From: Planctomycetota bacterium
Lineage (GTDB): Bacteria; Planctomycetota; UBA1135; UBA2386
Direction: 5' to 3'
DNA: 64,000 nucleotides
Assembly: GCA_025459175.1 (NCBI GenBank)
Contig: JALORC010000007.1
Span: 29,413-93,412, forward strand
Shown here: positions 1 to 7,584 of the stretch, one piece after another
Layout of the letters: every line of letters begins with the position of its first letter
How positions within the stretch are numbered: the first letter of the stretch is position 1
The notes under the pieces: model-generated
The model's database searches: none
Seen by the model: the letters and a program-made list of their open reading frames with translations, nothing else
What the model was told of the DNA's origin: nothing
Position numbers and translations under genes: made by a program

Positions 1-1488
1 GCGGCGGTGCTCGCGGCGCGCGATCTCCAGGCCGACCGCGTGCAAGCGTTCGCTGGCCAGCGCCACCTCGCGATCGGGCCGCAGCCCGCGCCCCTGGAAG
101 CCCTCACAGCCGTCGCACATGCCCCCGGGCAGTCCGAAGGTGAGCCGCGAACCGTCGGGCCCGGGGACCTCGTGGATCCAGGTCTCGGCGCCGGCCGTGG
201 CTTCGCCGATCAGCGTCGCGCCGGCCTTGCCGCGCAGCACCGCGGCGAGGATCTCGGCGGCGCTGACCGTCCACTGGTCGACCAGCACGAACAACCGCCG
301 CGGGCGCAGCTCCGGCACGGCCGCGCGCACCAACCTGGCGTCGAGCACCTCGATCGTCGAGACGAACCAGCCATCGCGACGCGTGCGCTGCTCGCCGCGG
401 TGCGGCACGAGCTGCATCCATGCGGGCAGGAAGTAGCTGGCGGCGTAGCCCATCAGGTCCCAGCTGCCGCCACTGTTGTCGAGCAGGTCGAGGATCAGGG
501 TGTCACAACCGGCGAGGCCAGCCATCGCGTCCTCGATCGCGCGGGACGCAACCTTCAGGTCCCCTGCCAACTCCAACGACCCGAGGCGCAGGAACCCGAC
601 GGCCCCGTCGCGCCAGACCTGCAGGTCGCGGCCGGCGCCGAAGCCGCTGCAAGGCTGCACCACGGTGCCACCACGGAAGCTCGCAGCTCGCGACCGGGCG
701 AACGTGTCGCGCAGGTCCGGCGCACCGACGGTGATCCTCGGTGCCGGCCTGGCGGCGAGCTCGGGATCGCACCAGACCGCCAGCTGCCGCGGCGGCACGA
801 TCAGCGCGAGGCTCGGCCCGCCGCGCGTGCGCAGCGCGTTGCGCGGCAGTTCGAGCGTGGTGCGTTCGCCCTGCGTCCCGATTACCGTCGCCTGCACCGG
901 TTGCAGCAGCGGTCCACGCAGCAGCAACTGTGCGTCGTTGCGGCTGCGGATCGTGCGGCCGTCGATCGCCTCGAGGCGCTGCCACAGCGGCGCCACCGCC
1001 GGGTCGCCGCTCGACGCCAGCAACCGCGGCCCGAGCTCCGTCGACGCAGTCGCGAGCGGCGGCCGGCTGGCGATCCACCAACTGCCGTCGCTGCGCACCA
1101 CTTCGGCGAACTCCGGTTGGGCGTCGTCGAGCACGGTGCGGCTGCCGAGTCGCACCTGCTGCCACGGCTGGTCCGCGGGTTCGAAGTCGGCGTGTGGGTC
1201 CTGCAGCGACAGCAGCAGGTCCACGAGCACGGCACGGAACTCGGCCGGCGTCGTCGCCGCCAGCGCCCGGGCGCGGAACGCGGCCCGCAGGCGCTGTTCG
1301 CTGCAGTCGGCGCGCGACGTCTCGAGCTGCAGCGCGATCGCCCGCGCATGGTGGTCGAACGTCGCAGCGCGCAGCGTCTCGTCGAACACCGTCGGATCCG
1401 GGACCGCGCAGCCGGTCAGTAGCACGAGCCCGGCGCAGCAGCGCCAGCTGCCGTGCGGCGGCAGCGGACCGTTCGCGGGGATGATCAT
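1..1488 (-). CDS. S41-family (C-terminal-processing-type) peptidase, predicted lipoprotein, 3' end outside window
   Basis: The frame is open from an ATG at 1488 to the window edge, giving 496 residues without a stop, so the C-terminus is missing. Residues 15-27 are a short hydrophobic export segment ending in LLTGC, so Cys27 is a likely lipidation site and the enzyme would sit on a membrane facing the periplasm. The S41 signature is in the last third: LDLLDNSGG at about 332-341 (the family's lD.R.N.GG strand) and VSAAEILAA, placing the likely catalytic serine at residue 409, followed by a GKAGATLIGEATAG stretch. S41 proteases cleave near C-termini of extracytoplasmic proteins. I see no clear PDZ domain, so this may be a tricorn/IRBP-like member rather than a classical CtpA. 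Family call fairly sure; substrate unknown. Confidence 0.75.
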   Translation of the reverse strand, partial: MIIPANGPLPPHGSWRCCAGLVLLTGCAVPDPTVFDETLRAATFDHHARAIALQLETSRADCSEQRLRAAFRARALAATTPAEFRAVLVDLLLSLQDPHADFEPADQPWQQVRLGSRTVLDDAQPEFAEVVRSDGSWWIASRPPLATASTELGPRLLASSGDPAVAPLWQRLEAIDGRTIRSRNDAQLLLRGPLLQPVQATVIGTQGERTTLELPRNALRTRGGPSLALIVPPRQLAVWCDPELAARPAPRITVGAPDLRDTFARSRAASFRGGTVVQPCSGFGAGRDLQVWRDGAVGFLRLGSLELAGDLKVASRAIEDAMAGLAGCDTLILDLLDNSGGSWDLMGYAASYFLPAWMQLVPHRGEQRTRRDGWFVSTIEVLDARLVRAAVPELRPRRLFVLVDQWTVSAAEILAAVLRGKAGATLIGEATAGAETWIHEVPGPDGSRLTFGLPGGMCDGCEGFQGRGLRPDREVALASERLHAVGLEIARREHRR

Positions 1489-1569
1489 GCTGGCAGGCGA
1501 ATGCGTGCCGAGCGCCAGCACAAGGGACCGGCCGACAATCGCAGCCGAGGGGGCATCGGCCCCACCCTC

Positions 1570-2562
1570 CTACCCGCCGCAGCTCGTGACCAGATCGGTG
1601 ACAGCCGGGTGTCGCGCGCCATGACTGACGAACACGACCTCGAGATCGAGCTGCCGATGCAGCTCCAGCGCCCGCGCGGCAGCAGCGACGATCCAGGCCA
1701 CCGGGTTGCCGAACGCGCCGCCTCCGAGCAGCGTCAGGAAACAGCGCTTGCCGCCGACGTGCGCCACTTGCTCGGCCGCCGCGAGCAGCGTCGCTTCGTA
1801 GGCCGCTTCGAGCACCAACCGCGCGAACGGTTCCCAGGCGGGCGCCGACAGGCCCGAGTAGGCGATCGGCAGCGCCGAACAGAACGCTTGCGTGACCAGA
1901 TGGCCACGCTCGTGCAGGGTGACCTCGGTGTCGTGATGCAGTCCGATGCGCAACAGGCCCCGCAGTCGGTCGCGCTCCGCATCGTCGACCGCACGCAGTC
2001 GAGCCACGACCGCGGCCAGCCCAGCCGGCGTCGGCAGCAGATAGCCGTTCTGCATCCGCCACGCGCTGCCGTCGCGATTGCCCAGCGCGAGACCCAACTC
2101 GGCACTGCAGTCGATCTGCCGCTGCGCGGTCTGGCCGAGGCCTCCTTGCACCGGCACGAAGTAGTTGCGATGGATGGTCGCTGCGCCGGCGGCGATCGCA
2201 CAGGCGGGCCCCTGGGTGTGATCGTCCTCGTAACAGCCGACCCCGTCCTCCGGCGTCCGTCCCGGGTCGACCATCTCCAGCAGATTGAACTGCGACGCGA
2301 CCTGGAACAGCGCCCCGGCATTGGCCGGATCCGCGTGCAGCGCGCCTATGTCGCCGACCACCTGGCGCACACGCAGCTGCCCCGACCCGCCGTGCTTCGA
2401 TCGCGCACGCAACTCCGCGAGGCTCGGCATCGACAGGCTGCCGTGCCGCAGCCGCCGGCCGTTGCCGCGCGACCGGATCCAAGGACCGTCGCACTCGAGG
2501 TGAGCACGCACGTGTTCGGCGTCGATCTCCTGGACTCCCGTCAGACGCTCGAACCAGGTCAT
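1570..2562 (-). CDS. Conserved hypothetical protein with a GGGAFGNP loop
   Basis: 330 residues from the ATG at 2562 (MTWFERLTG); a second in-frame ATG lies nine bases upstream at 2571. No signal peptide or membrane segment, so cytosolic. Striking motifs are GCYEDDHTQGPACAIAAGA in the middle, a region rich in conserved-looking Arg/Trp/Glu, and FLTLLGGGAFGNP near the C-terminus followed by a helix. I recall proteins of this type in other bacteria and in photosynthetic eukaryotes, annotated only as hypothetical; that is memory, not a search. The GGGAFGN loop followed by a helix is reminiscent of the second substrate loop of macro domains, but this resemblance is weak and is inference. It is divergent from the radical SAM operon starting at 2700, with 137 bases of shared upstream DNA. 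Confidence 0.7.
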   Translation of the reverse strand: MTWFERLTGVQEIDAEHVRAHLECDGPWIRSRGNGRRLRHGSLSMPSLAELRARSKHGGSGQLRVRQVVGDIGALHADPANAGALFQVASQFNLLEMVDPGRTPEDGVGCYEDDHTQGPACAIAAGAATIHRNYFVPVQGGLGQTAQRQIDCSAELGLALGNRDGSAWRMQNGYLLPTPAGLAAVVARLRAVDDAERDRLRGLLRIGLHHDTEVTLHERGHLVTQAFCSALPIAYSGLSAPAWEPFARLVLEAAYEATLLAAAEQVAHVGGKRCFLTLLGGGAFGNPVAWIVAAAARALELHRQLDLEVVFVSHGARHPAVTDLVTSCGG

Positions 2563-2699
2563 GGGCGACATCGTGACAAGAGGTCGCACGGCAGGCAACG
2601 CGCCGGCCTGGATCCCGATGGAACCGGGCGCGCCTCTACCCCAACGGCCCCTCTGCCCCGAGCCTCGACGGCACGAGCCGCCACGGCGATGCTGTGCCG

Positions 2700-4154
2700 A
2701 TGACCGATCGCGTCCGGCCCTACCTGTTCTACGGCGCGACCACCGCACTCTGTTCGGTGTGCCTGATCACCGTCGAAGCGAAGGAAGTGATCGAGGACGG
2801 CAAGGTCTGGCTGCTGAAGCGCTGTCCGCAGCACGGCGCGCAGCGGGTGCTGCTCGCCGACGACGTCGGCTACTGGCGGCTCGGGCGCGAGAAGTTCCTG
2901 AAGCCACCGGAACAGGTCGCCAAGCCCAACACCGCGCACCGCTACGGATGCCCCTACGACTGCGGCATCTGCACCGAACACGAACAGCACGGCTGCCTCG
3001 TCGTGCTCGAGATCACCGACCACTGCAACCTGCGCTGCCCCACCTGCTACGCGGCGAGCGGGCCCGAACGCACGACCTGGCGCGACCTGCCGACCATAGA
3101 ACGCATGCTCGACTGCATCGTGCGCAACGAGGTCGAGCCCGACATCGTGCAGCTGAGCGGTGGCGAACCGACGCTGCACCCGCAGTTCTTCGAGGTGATG
3201 GACGCGCTGCGCCGACGACCGGTGCGCCATCGCATGCTGAACACCAACGGCATCCGCATCGCGCAGGAGGACGGCTTCGCCGAGCGGCTGGCCAGCTACG
3301 GCCCGGGCTTCGAGATCTACCTGCAGTTCGACAGTCGGCGCGAAACGGCGTTGCGCACGCTGCGCGGCGCCGATCTGCGCACGATCCGCGAGCGCGCGCT
3401 GGCGAAGCTGAACGCGCTCGATCTGTCGACGACGCTGGTCGTCACCGTGCGCCGCGGCAGCAACGACGACGAGCTCGGCGACATCCTGCGCCATGCGCTC
3501 GAGCAGCGCTGCGTGCGCGGCGTCACGTTCCAGCCGGTGCAGGACGCCGGCCGCAACGACGGCTACGAGTACGACGCGCACCGGCTGACGCTCAGCGAGG
3601 TGCGGCGGCGCATCCTCGAGCAGTTCCCGCACTTCTCGCCCGCCGACCTGATCCCGGTGCCGTGCCACCCGGACTCGCTGGCGATGGCGTACGCGCTGAA
3701 GAAGCCGCACGGCCGTTCGCCGATCACGCCGCTGACCGGGCTGGTGCCGGCCGAGGTGCTGCTGGCGGGCACCCGCAACACGATCGCCTACGAACGCGAC
3801 GCGGCGATGCAGCAGGAGATGGTGAAGGCGTTCAGCACCGCGCACGGCCCCGAGGGTGCGGCGGCGGCGATCGCGCGGCTGTTGTGCTGCCTGCCCGGCG
3901 TCAAGCTCGCGACGCAGGCGCCACTGCGCTACCAGGACGTGTTCCGCGTCGTGATCATGAAGTTCCTCGACCGCCACGACCTCGATCTGCGCAGCGTGCG
4001 CAAGTCGTGCGTGCACATCGCGCACCCGGACGGCAAGCGCGTGATCCCGTTCGACACGTTCAACCTGTTCTACCGCGATCAGCTCGAGGCCGAGGTGCTG
4101 GCGCCGCTGCGCGCGCGGATCGCCGCGAGCCACGGCACCGCGCCGTCGCTCTGA
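2700..4154 (+). CDS. Radical SAM protein resembling tetraether lipid synthase (Tes/MJ0619 type)
   Basis: 484 residues from the ATG at 2700; a GTG two codons upstream (2694) is an alternative start. The layout matches the archaeal Tes (MJ0619) family: an N-terminal Cys pair (C18, C21), a second cluster CPYDCGICTEH with C84, C88, C91, H94 and C99, then the radical SAM motif CNLRCPTCY with C109, C113 and C116, and SGGEP at 153-157 for SAM binding. Members of this family join lipid alkyl tails by radical C-C bond formation in archaea; bacterial relatives are candidates for membrane-spanning lipid synthesis. The next gene, nine bases downstream, is an Lgt-like integral membrane protein, which fits a lipid substrate. 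Family membership is strong; the reaction in this organism is inference. Other radical SAM lipid- or cofactor-modifying activities cannot be excluded. Confidence 0.85.
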   Translation: MTDRVRPYLFYGATTALCSVCLITVEAKEVIEDGKVWLLKRCPQHGAQRVLLADDVGYWRLGREKFLKPPEQVAKPNTAHRYGCPYDCGICTEHEQHGCLVVLEITDHCNLRCPTCYAASGPERTTWRDLPTIERMLDCIVRNEVEPDIVQLSGGEPTLHPQFFEVMDALRRRPVRHRMLNTNGIRIAQEDGFAERLASYGPGFEIYLQFDSRRETALRTLRGADLRTIRERALAKLNALDLSTTLVVTVRRGSNDDELGDILRHALEQRCVRGVTFQPVQDAGRNDGYEYDAHRLTLSEVRRRILEQFPHFSPADLIPVPCHPDSLAMAYALKKPHGRSPITPLTGLVPAEVLLAGTRNTIAYERDAAMQQEMVKAFSTAHGPEGAAAAIARLLCCLPGVKLATQAPLRYQDVFRVVIMKFLDRHDLDLRSVRKSCVHIAHPDGKRVIPFDTFNLFYRDQLEAEVLAPLRARIAASHGTAPSL

Positions 4155-4163
4155 GCGCCGCGC

Positions 4164-4868
4164 ATGGGCTACTTCGTGTGGGTGCTGATCGGCTTCCTGC
4201 TGGCACTGCTGGCGCTGCGCTGGCAACCGCGCAGCAACACGCTGCCGGCCGAACAACGCCAGCTGGTGCGGATCGGCGCACTGCTGGGCGCGATCGTCGG
4301 TGCCTACGGGCTGCAGCTGCCGCCCGATCTGCTCGGCTGGAGTGCGCCTGCACCAGCGAGCCTCGGTGGCGACACGCTGCCGCTCGGCGGTCGCACGGTG
4401 CTCGGTGGGCTGCTCGGTGGCTGGCTCGGCGTCGAACTCGCGAAGTGGCGACTCGGCGTGCGCGCGGCGACCGGCGGTGACTTCGCGCTGCCGCTCGCGT
4501 TGGCGCTGTGCTGCGGGCGGCTCGGCTGCTTCACCGCCGGTTGTTGCGCCGGCTCGGCCTGCGCAGCGGGCTGGTGGGCGACCGTCGATGCGGCCGGGGT
4601 TGCGCGCTGGCCGGTGCAGCTGGTCGAAGCGGGGTTCCACGGTGGTGCCGCGATCGTGCTGGCGTGGGCGGCCAAGACGCGGCGAGCCGGCGACGTGCGG
4701 TTGCTGGCGTATCTGGCGGTCTACGCGGTGGTGCGCTTCCTGCTCGAGTTCTGGCGCCAGCATCCGCCGATCGCGTGCGGGCTGTCGTGGCACCAGTGGC
4801 TGGCGATCGTGCTGTTCGGGTTCGCCACTGGCACCTGCTGGGCTCGGATGCGACTGGCCCCGGCCTAG
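4164..4868 (+). CDS. Lgt-like (prolipoprotein diacylglyceryl transferase family) integral membrane protein
   Basis: 234 residues with about six or seven hydrophobic segments. The fold signature of Lgt is visible in order: GGRTVLGGLLGGWLGVE, then CGRLGCFTAGCC in place of the usual GRiGNFiNGE, then RWPVQLVEA matching the RHPsQLYEa motif, then RFLLEFWRQ and a final helix. Canonical Lgt transfers diacylglycerol from phosphatidylglycerol to prolipoprotein cysteines. Here the Asn and Glu of the GNFxNGE motif are replaced by Cys-rich sequence and the protein is shorter than E. coli Lgt (about 290 residues), so it is probably not the housekeeping enzyme. It starts nine bases after the Tes-like stop codon and must be co-transcribed. 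I infer that it binds or presents phospholipid to the radical SAM enzyme, or modifies its product. Confidence 0.75.
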   Translation: MGYFVWVLIGFLLALLALRWQPRSNTLPAEQRQLVRIGALLGAIVGAYGLQLPPDLLGWSAPAPASLGGDTLPLGGRTVLGGLLGGWLGVELAKWRLGVRAATGGDFALPLALALCCGRLGCFTAGCCAGSACAAGWWATVDAAGVARWPVQLVEAGFHGGAAIVLAWAAKTRRAGDVRLLAYLAVYAVVRFLLEFWRQHPPIACGLSWHQWLAIVLFGFATGTCWARMRLAPA

Positions 4869-5299
4869 TCGAGCAGAGGATTGCGGGCGCGCAGGCCAGG
4901 GAAGCGGGAGAAGTCACGATCCGCCGTCCACAGCTCGCGCACGCCGTGTCGCAGGCAAAGCGTGGCGATGCGAGCGTCGTGAACCTGAGGCCCTCTCACC
5001 TTGCTCGCGAGCAATGACTGCCGAAGGGTCTCCCAATGGCCTTCGCCTTCGGTGAGCCAGACCAGGCTCGGTGACTCCGCCCATGCCTCGACCTGGTCGA
5101 GCGCCTGCGGGAGCGACGACGGTGGCGCGTAGATCTTCGGATGCGTGACGACGGCGAGGAACTCGTGAACGCAGGGCCACGGCAACGCCCATGCGGCCTT
5201 GCCTTCCGCCAGCTGCTGCAGCACCGCTGCGGCAGGATCGTGCCACTGGGAGTCGCTGCGGTGGGCGTAGACCAGGACGTTCGTGTCGACGGCGATCAC
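4865..5299 (-). CDS. vapC: PIN-domain toxin, VapC type
   Basis: 144 residues. The PIN-domain acidic residues are present in order: VDTN at the N-terminus (Asp5), the glutamate of PCVHEFL, the aspartate of QVHDARIA and a final aspartate in TADRDF. VapC toxins are magnesium-dependent RNases that cleave tRNA or rRNA when freed from their antitoxin. The start codon overlaps the antitoxin stop (ATGA), the normal antitoxin-first arrangement. Its stop overlaps the end of the convergent Lgt-like gene by four bases. No disabling change is visible. Confidence 0.88.
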   Translation of the reverse strand: MIAVDTNVLVYAHRSDSQWHDPAAAVLQQLAEGKAAWALPWPCVHEFLAVVTHPKIYAPPSSLPQALDQVEAWAESPSLVWLTEGEGHWETLRQSLLASKVRGPQVHDARIATLCLRHGVRELWTADRDFSRFPGLRARNPLLD

Positions 5300-5541
5300 G
5301 CCCCACGCCCTTCGTAGATGCTGTCGCGCAAGGTGGACCAGTCGCCCTCGACCACGCCGGGCTGTACGCCCTTGCCGCGGACGCTGGCATCACGGAGCTC
5401 GAAGGCCTGGCGGCGCTTCCGCTTGTCGAGTGCCCAGCGGAGGCCTTCCTCGAGCAGCGCTCGCAGCGTCGTTCGCTCCTTCCCGGCAACTGCCTTGGCC
5501 GCGCGAAGAAGGTCCTCGGCGATGTCGACGGTGGTCTTCAT
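5296..5541 (-). CDS. vapB: Ribbon-helix-helix-type antitoxin (VapB/DUF2191 type)
   Basis: 81 residues from the ATG at 5541. The N-terminus MKTTVDIAEDLLRAAK is the typical DUF2191/VapB strand-helix start, followed by a basic helical region and a C-terminal tail rich in Asp/Glu that would wrap the toxin. The frame is open 71 codons further upstream, but that stretch is not protein-like and the palindrome at 5540-5555 sits exactly over the chosen start. It neutralises the downstream PIN toxin by direct binding and probably represses its own operon through the palindrome. Confidence 0.82.
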   Translation of the reverse strand: MKTTVDIAEDLLRAAKAVAGKERTTLRALLEEGLRWALDKRKRRQAFELRDASVRGKGVQPGVVEGDWSTLRDSIYEGRGA

Positions 5542-5555
5542 ATGGGCACCCATAT
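5540..5555. promoter_or_regulatory. Palindromic operator over the vapB start codon
   Basis: A perfect inverted repeat with 7-base arms ATATGGG and CCCATAT separated by two bases covers the vapB ATG. Ribbon-helix-helix antitoxins bind such short palindromes, so this is the likely autorepression site. Seen in sequence; function inferred. Confidence 0.55.
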
Positions 5556-5757
5556 CGGCATGGGTGGGCGGCCACAAGAGGGGGGCCCCTGCATGGCGCT
5601 GTCCCGAGCGTTCGCCATGCGCTGCACGACTACCCGCCCAAGGTTGCCGACCATCGTTTCGGCGCCGCCATCGTGCCTGAGACGTCGGCCCCATCGGACA
5701 CGCGCCCTCCTTTCGCCCTGCATGCGCGGGGGAACGACCCCGCGGCCGCGACAAACA

Positions 5758-6204
5758 TCAGAGGATCAGACTCCCGTAGCAGGCGCCGATCCCGAGCAGC
5801 CCGAGGCCGAGCAACCACACGAACGGCTCGATCGACGGCGACCGGAGTTCCTTCGGCACCGACAGCAATACCAACAGCTGGGCGATCCCCACCAGCGCCC
5901 CGGCGATCGGCAAGGCGGCCATCCACAGGAAGGCGTAACGGTCATTTCCATGATCGAAGATCGCCGCCAGCAGCGCGACGCCGACCGCCACCAGCGCGAG
6001 CACCAGACCGACGACCACCATGCCGAGCGATCGCTGCGGCAGCGGCGGCGGTTCCCCACCTGCCGCGGCGGCCCCGACGCCCTGTCCTTCGTCACCGCGC
6101 GCAACCGGCGGCTTCGGCGCATGGAGCAGCAAGCTGCTGAGGTAGCCGATGTAGGCCACGATCAACAAGGCCGCGATCGCGCTGATCTGCCACATGCCCT
6201 TCAA
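5758..6204 (-). CDS. Small membrane protein, paralogue of its upstream neighbour
   Basis: 148 residues with four likely transmembrane helices: one at the N-terminus, a glycine/proline-rich loop at about 33-55, then three helices, ending in LGIGACYGSLIL. It shares length, helix layout, a pre-terminal PFVWLLGLGLLGIG-type helix and the final GIGACYG signature with the protein encoded at 6256-6705, so the two are tandem duplicates. No known family recognised. An in-frame ATG three codons in is an alternative start. Same strand as the paralogue with a gap of about 50 bases, so probably co-transcribed. Confidence 0.6.
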   Translation of the reverse strand: MKGMWQISAIAALLIVAYIGYLSSLLLHAPKPPVARGDEGQGVGAAAAGGEPPPLPQRSLGMVVVGLVLALVAVGVALLAAIFDHGNDRYAFLWMAALPIAGALVGIAQLLVLLSVPKELRSPSIEPFVWLLGLGLLGIGACYGSLIL

Positions 6205-6255
6205 GATAGCAGCGAGGTTGCCTGCTTGCTCCGAGCCCGTCCATCGCCGGCCATG

Positions 6256-6705
6256 TCAGAGCAGCAGGCGCCCGTAGCAGGCGCCGATGCCGAGCACGCC
6301 CAGGGCCAACAGCCAGGCAAGCGGCTCTTCCGCCCCAGTGCGCGCATCCCTGGGCAGCGACAACAAGACCAGCAGCAATGCGCTCGCCCCCAGCGCAGCG
6401 GCGGCCGGCAGCGCAATCAGCCAGGCCAGCTGGTAGGCCTCGGGCGGCTCCATGTCGGAGGCCATCCCGAACAAGGCCAGCGCCAGCGCCATCAGCGACA
6501 ACAGCAGCGCCACCGTCAACTTCGCCGGCGAACGCCGCGGCCTGGGACGCTGCCGGCGCCTCGATGCGACCCCGGCACCCAGCGAATCCTGCACCATCGG
6601 CGGCGCCGGAGAGCGCAGCGCGCCGACCAGCAGCCAGAGCACGAAGATGGCGAACAACAGGATCAAGGCTGCCGCGGCCGCACTTACCACCCACGCCATT
6701 GGCAC
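6256..6705 (-). CDS. Small membrane protein, tandem paralogue
   Basis: 149 residues, four predicted transmembrane helices, and an Arg/Pro-rich cytoplasmic loop around 45-65 where the paralogue has a Gly/Pro-rich loop. The C-terminal helix LGVLGIGACYGRLLL closely matches the paralogue. It could start at the ATG two codons further in (6699). Function unknown; nothing in the sequence suggests an enzyme. It is the promoter-proximal member of the pair and is divergent from the RAYT transposase at 6849. Confidence 0.6.
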   Translation of the reverse strand: MPMAWVVSAAAAALILLFAIFVLWLLVGALRSPAPPMVQDSLGAGVASRRRQRPRPRRSPAKLTVALLLSLMALALALFGMASDMEPPEAYQLAWLIALPAAAALGASALLLVLLSLPRDARTGAEEPLAWLLALGVLGIGACYGRLLL

Positions 6706-6807
6706 AGAGTAGTGCAGCTCGGCTCGCTACGCCTCGGGCAAAGCTCCACCATCCACAGAAGATCTGCCGCGACCAGGGTGATCGAGCCGCGAATCAAGAC
6801 CATGACC

Positions 6808-6836
6808 TTGCGCGCAACACTCATGATCCATATTAT
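6808..6836 (+). promoter_or_regulatory. Candidate sigma-70-type promoter for the RAYT gene
   Basis: TTGCGC and TATTAT are separated by exactly 17 bases in an unusually AT-rich patch, and the transposase ATG follows the -10 element by 12 bases. It would give a very short leader. Inferred from sequence only. Confidence 0.4.
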
Positions 6837-6848
6837 TGCTGAATCAAC

Positions 6849-7568
6849 ATGGCGACCCCGGCGAGCACACACCGCAGCAAGCCGACCAAGGCACCACGCG
6901 CCCAGCTGCTGCCGTTCCGCGCGTCCCACGGCGGGCGCCGCGCCGGTGCCGGCCGCAAGCCGAACGGCGACCGCGCCGGGGTGTCGCACGACGCCCGCGA
7001 GGCCCTCGCCGCCCGCTTCCCGGTCCACGTGACCGTCAAGCTCCGCGAGCACCTGCCACCGCTGCGCCGCCGCGATGCGTATGCCGCGCTGCGCGCCGCG
7101 TTCGCCGCCGGCTGCGACCGCAACGGATTCCGGTTGATCCACTACGCGGTGTTGAACGACCACCTGCACTTCGTCGTCGAGGCCAAGGGCCGCACGTCGC
7201 TGTCGCGCGGCGTACAGGGGCTGCTGATCCGCATCGCGCGCACCCTCAATCGGCTGTGGCAACGGTGCGGGCGGGTGTTCGCCGATCGCTATCACGACCA
7301 CATCCTGCGGTCGCCGCGCGAAGTGCGGAACGCGCTGCGCTACGTGCTGGGCAATGCACGCCACCATGCGGCCAGAGGCCGCATGGTGGCGGTGCCGCAG
7401 GCGATCGACACGTTCACGTCGGCCCCGTGGTTCGACGGCTTCCGCGAGACGATCGTGGTGCGCGGCATCGAAGCCATCGTTTGCCCGGTCACCGAGGCGC
7501 ACACGTGGCTGCTGACGATCGGCTGGCGTCGCCACGGGCTGCTGTCGATCGCGGAGCGCCCGGCCTGA
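6849..7568 (+). CDS. REP-associated (RAYT/Y1-like) transposase, IS200-related
   Basis: 239 residues. The N-terminal GGRRAGAGRKPNGDR arm, the strand PVHVTVKLREHLP, the HUH-type metal motif NDHLHFVV and the block GRVFADRYHDHIL with the following SPREVRNALRYVLGN are typical of a RAYT subfamily found singly in many genomes. HUH nucleases nick single-stranded DNA at hairpins. The usual catalytic tyrosine helix is replaced by RIARTLNRLWQRCG, which has no Tyr; the first Tyr is in DRYHDH, so chemistry may differ or activity may be lost. No REP hairpin or terminal repeats are obvious on either side. Domesticated or single-copy status is likely. Confidence 0.8.
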   Translation: MATPASTHRSKPTKAPRAQLLPFRASHGGRRAGAGRKPNGDRAGVSHDAREALAARFPVHVTVKLREHLPPLRRRDAYAALRAAFAAGCDRNGFRLIHYAVLNDHLHFVVEAKGRTSLSRGVQGLLIRIARTLNRLWQRCGRVFADRYHDHILRSPREVRNALRYVLGNARHHAARGRMVAVPQAIDTFTSAPWFDGFRETIVVRGIEAIVCPVTEAHTWLLTIGWRRHGLLSIAERPA

Positions 7569-7584
7569 CCGAAGGGTCCCGCGA

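Noticed and set aside
503..1488. Alternative long frames on both strands over the S41 gene
   Set aside because: Only the frame from 1488 downwards shows a lipobox, the DNSGG strand and the VSAAE serine motif.
2559..4793. Long minus-strand open frame opposite the radical SAM and Lgt-like genes
   Set aside because: Low-complexity Arg/Gln/His sequence without motifs, while the plus strand carries two recognisable families.
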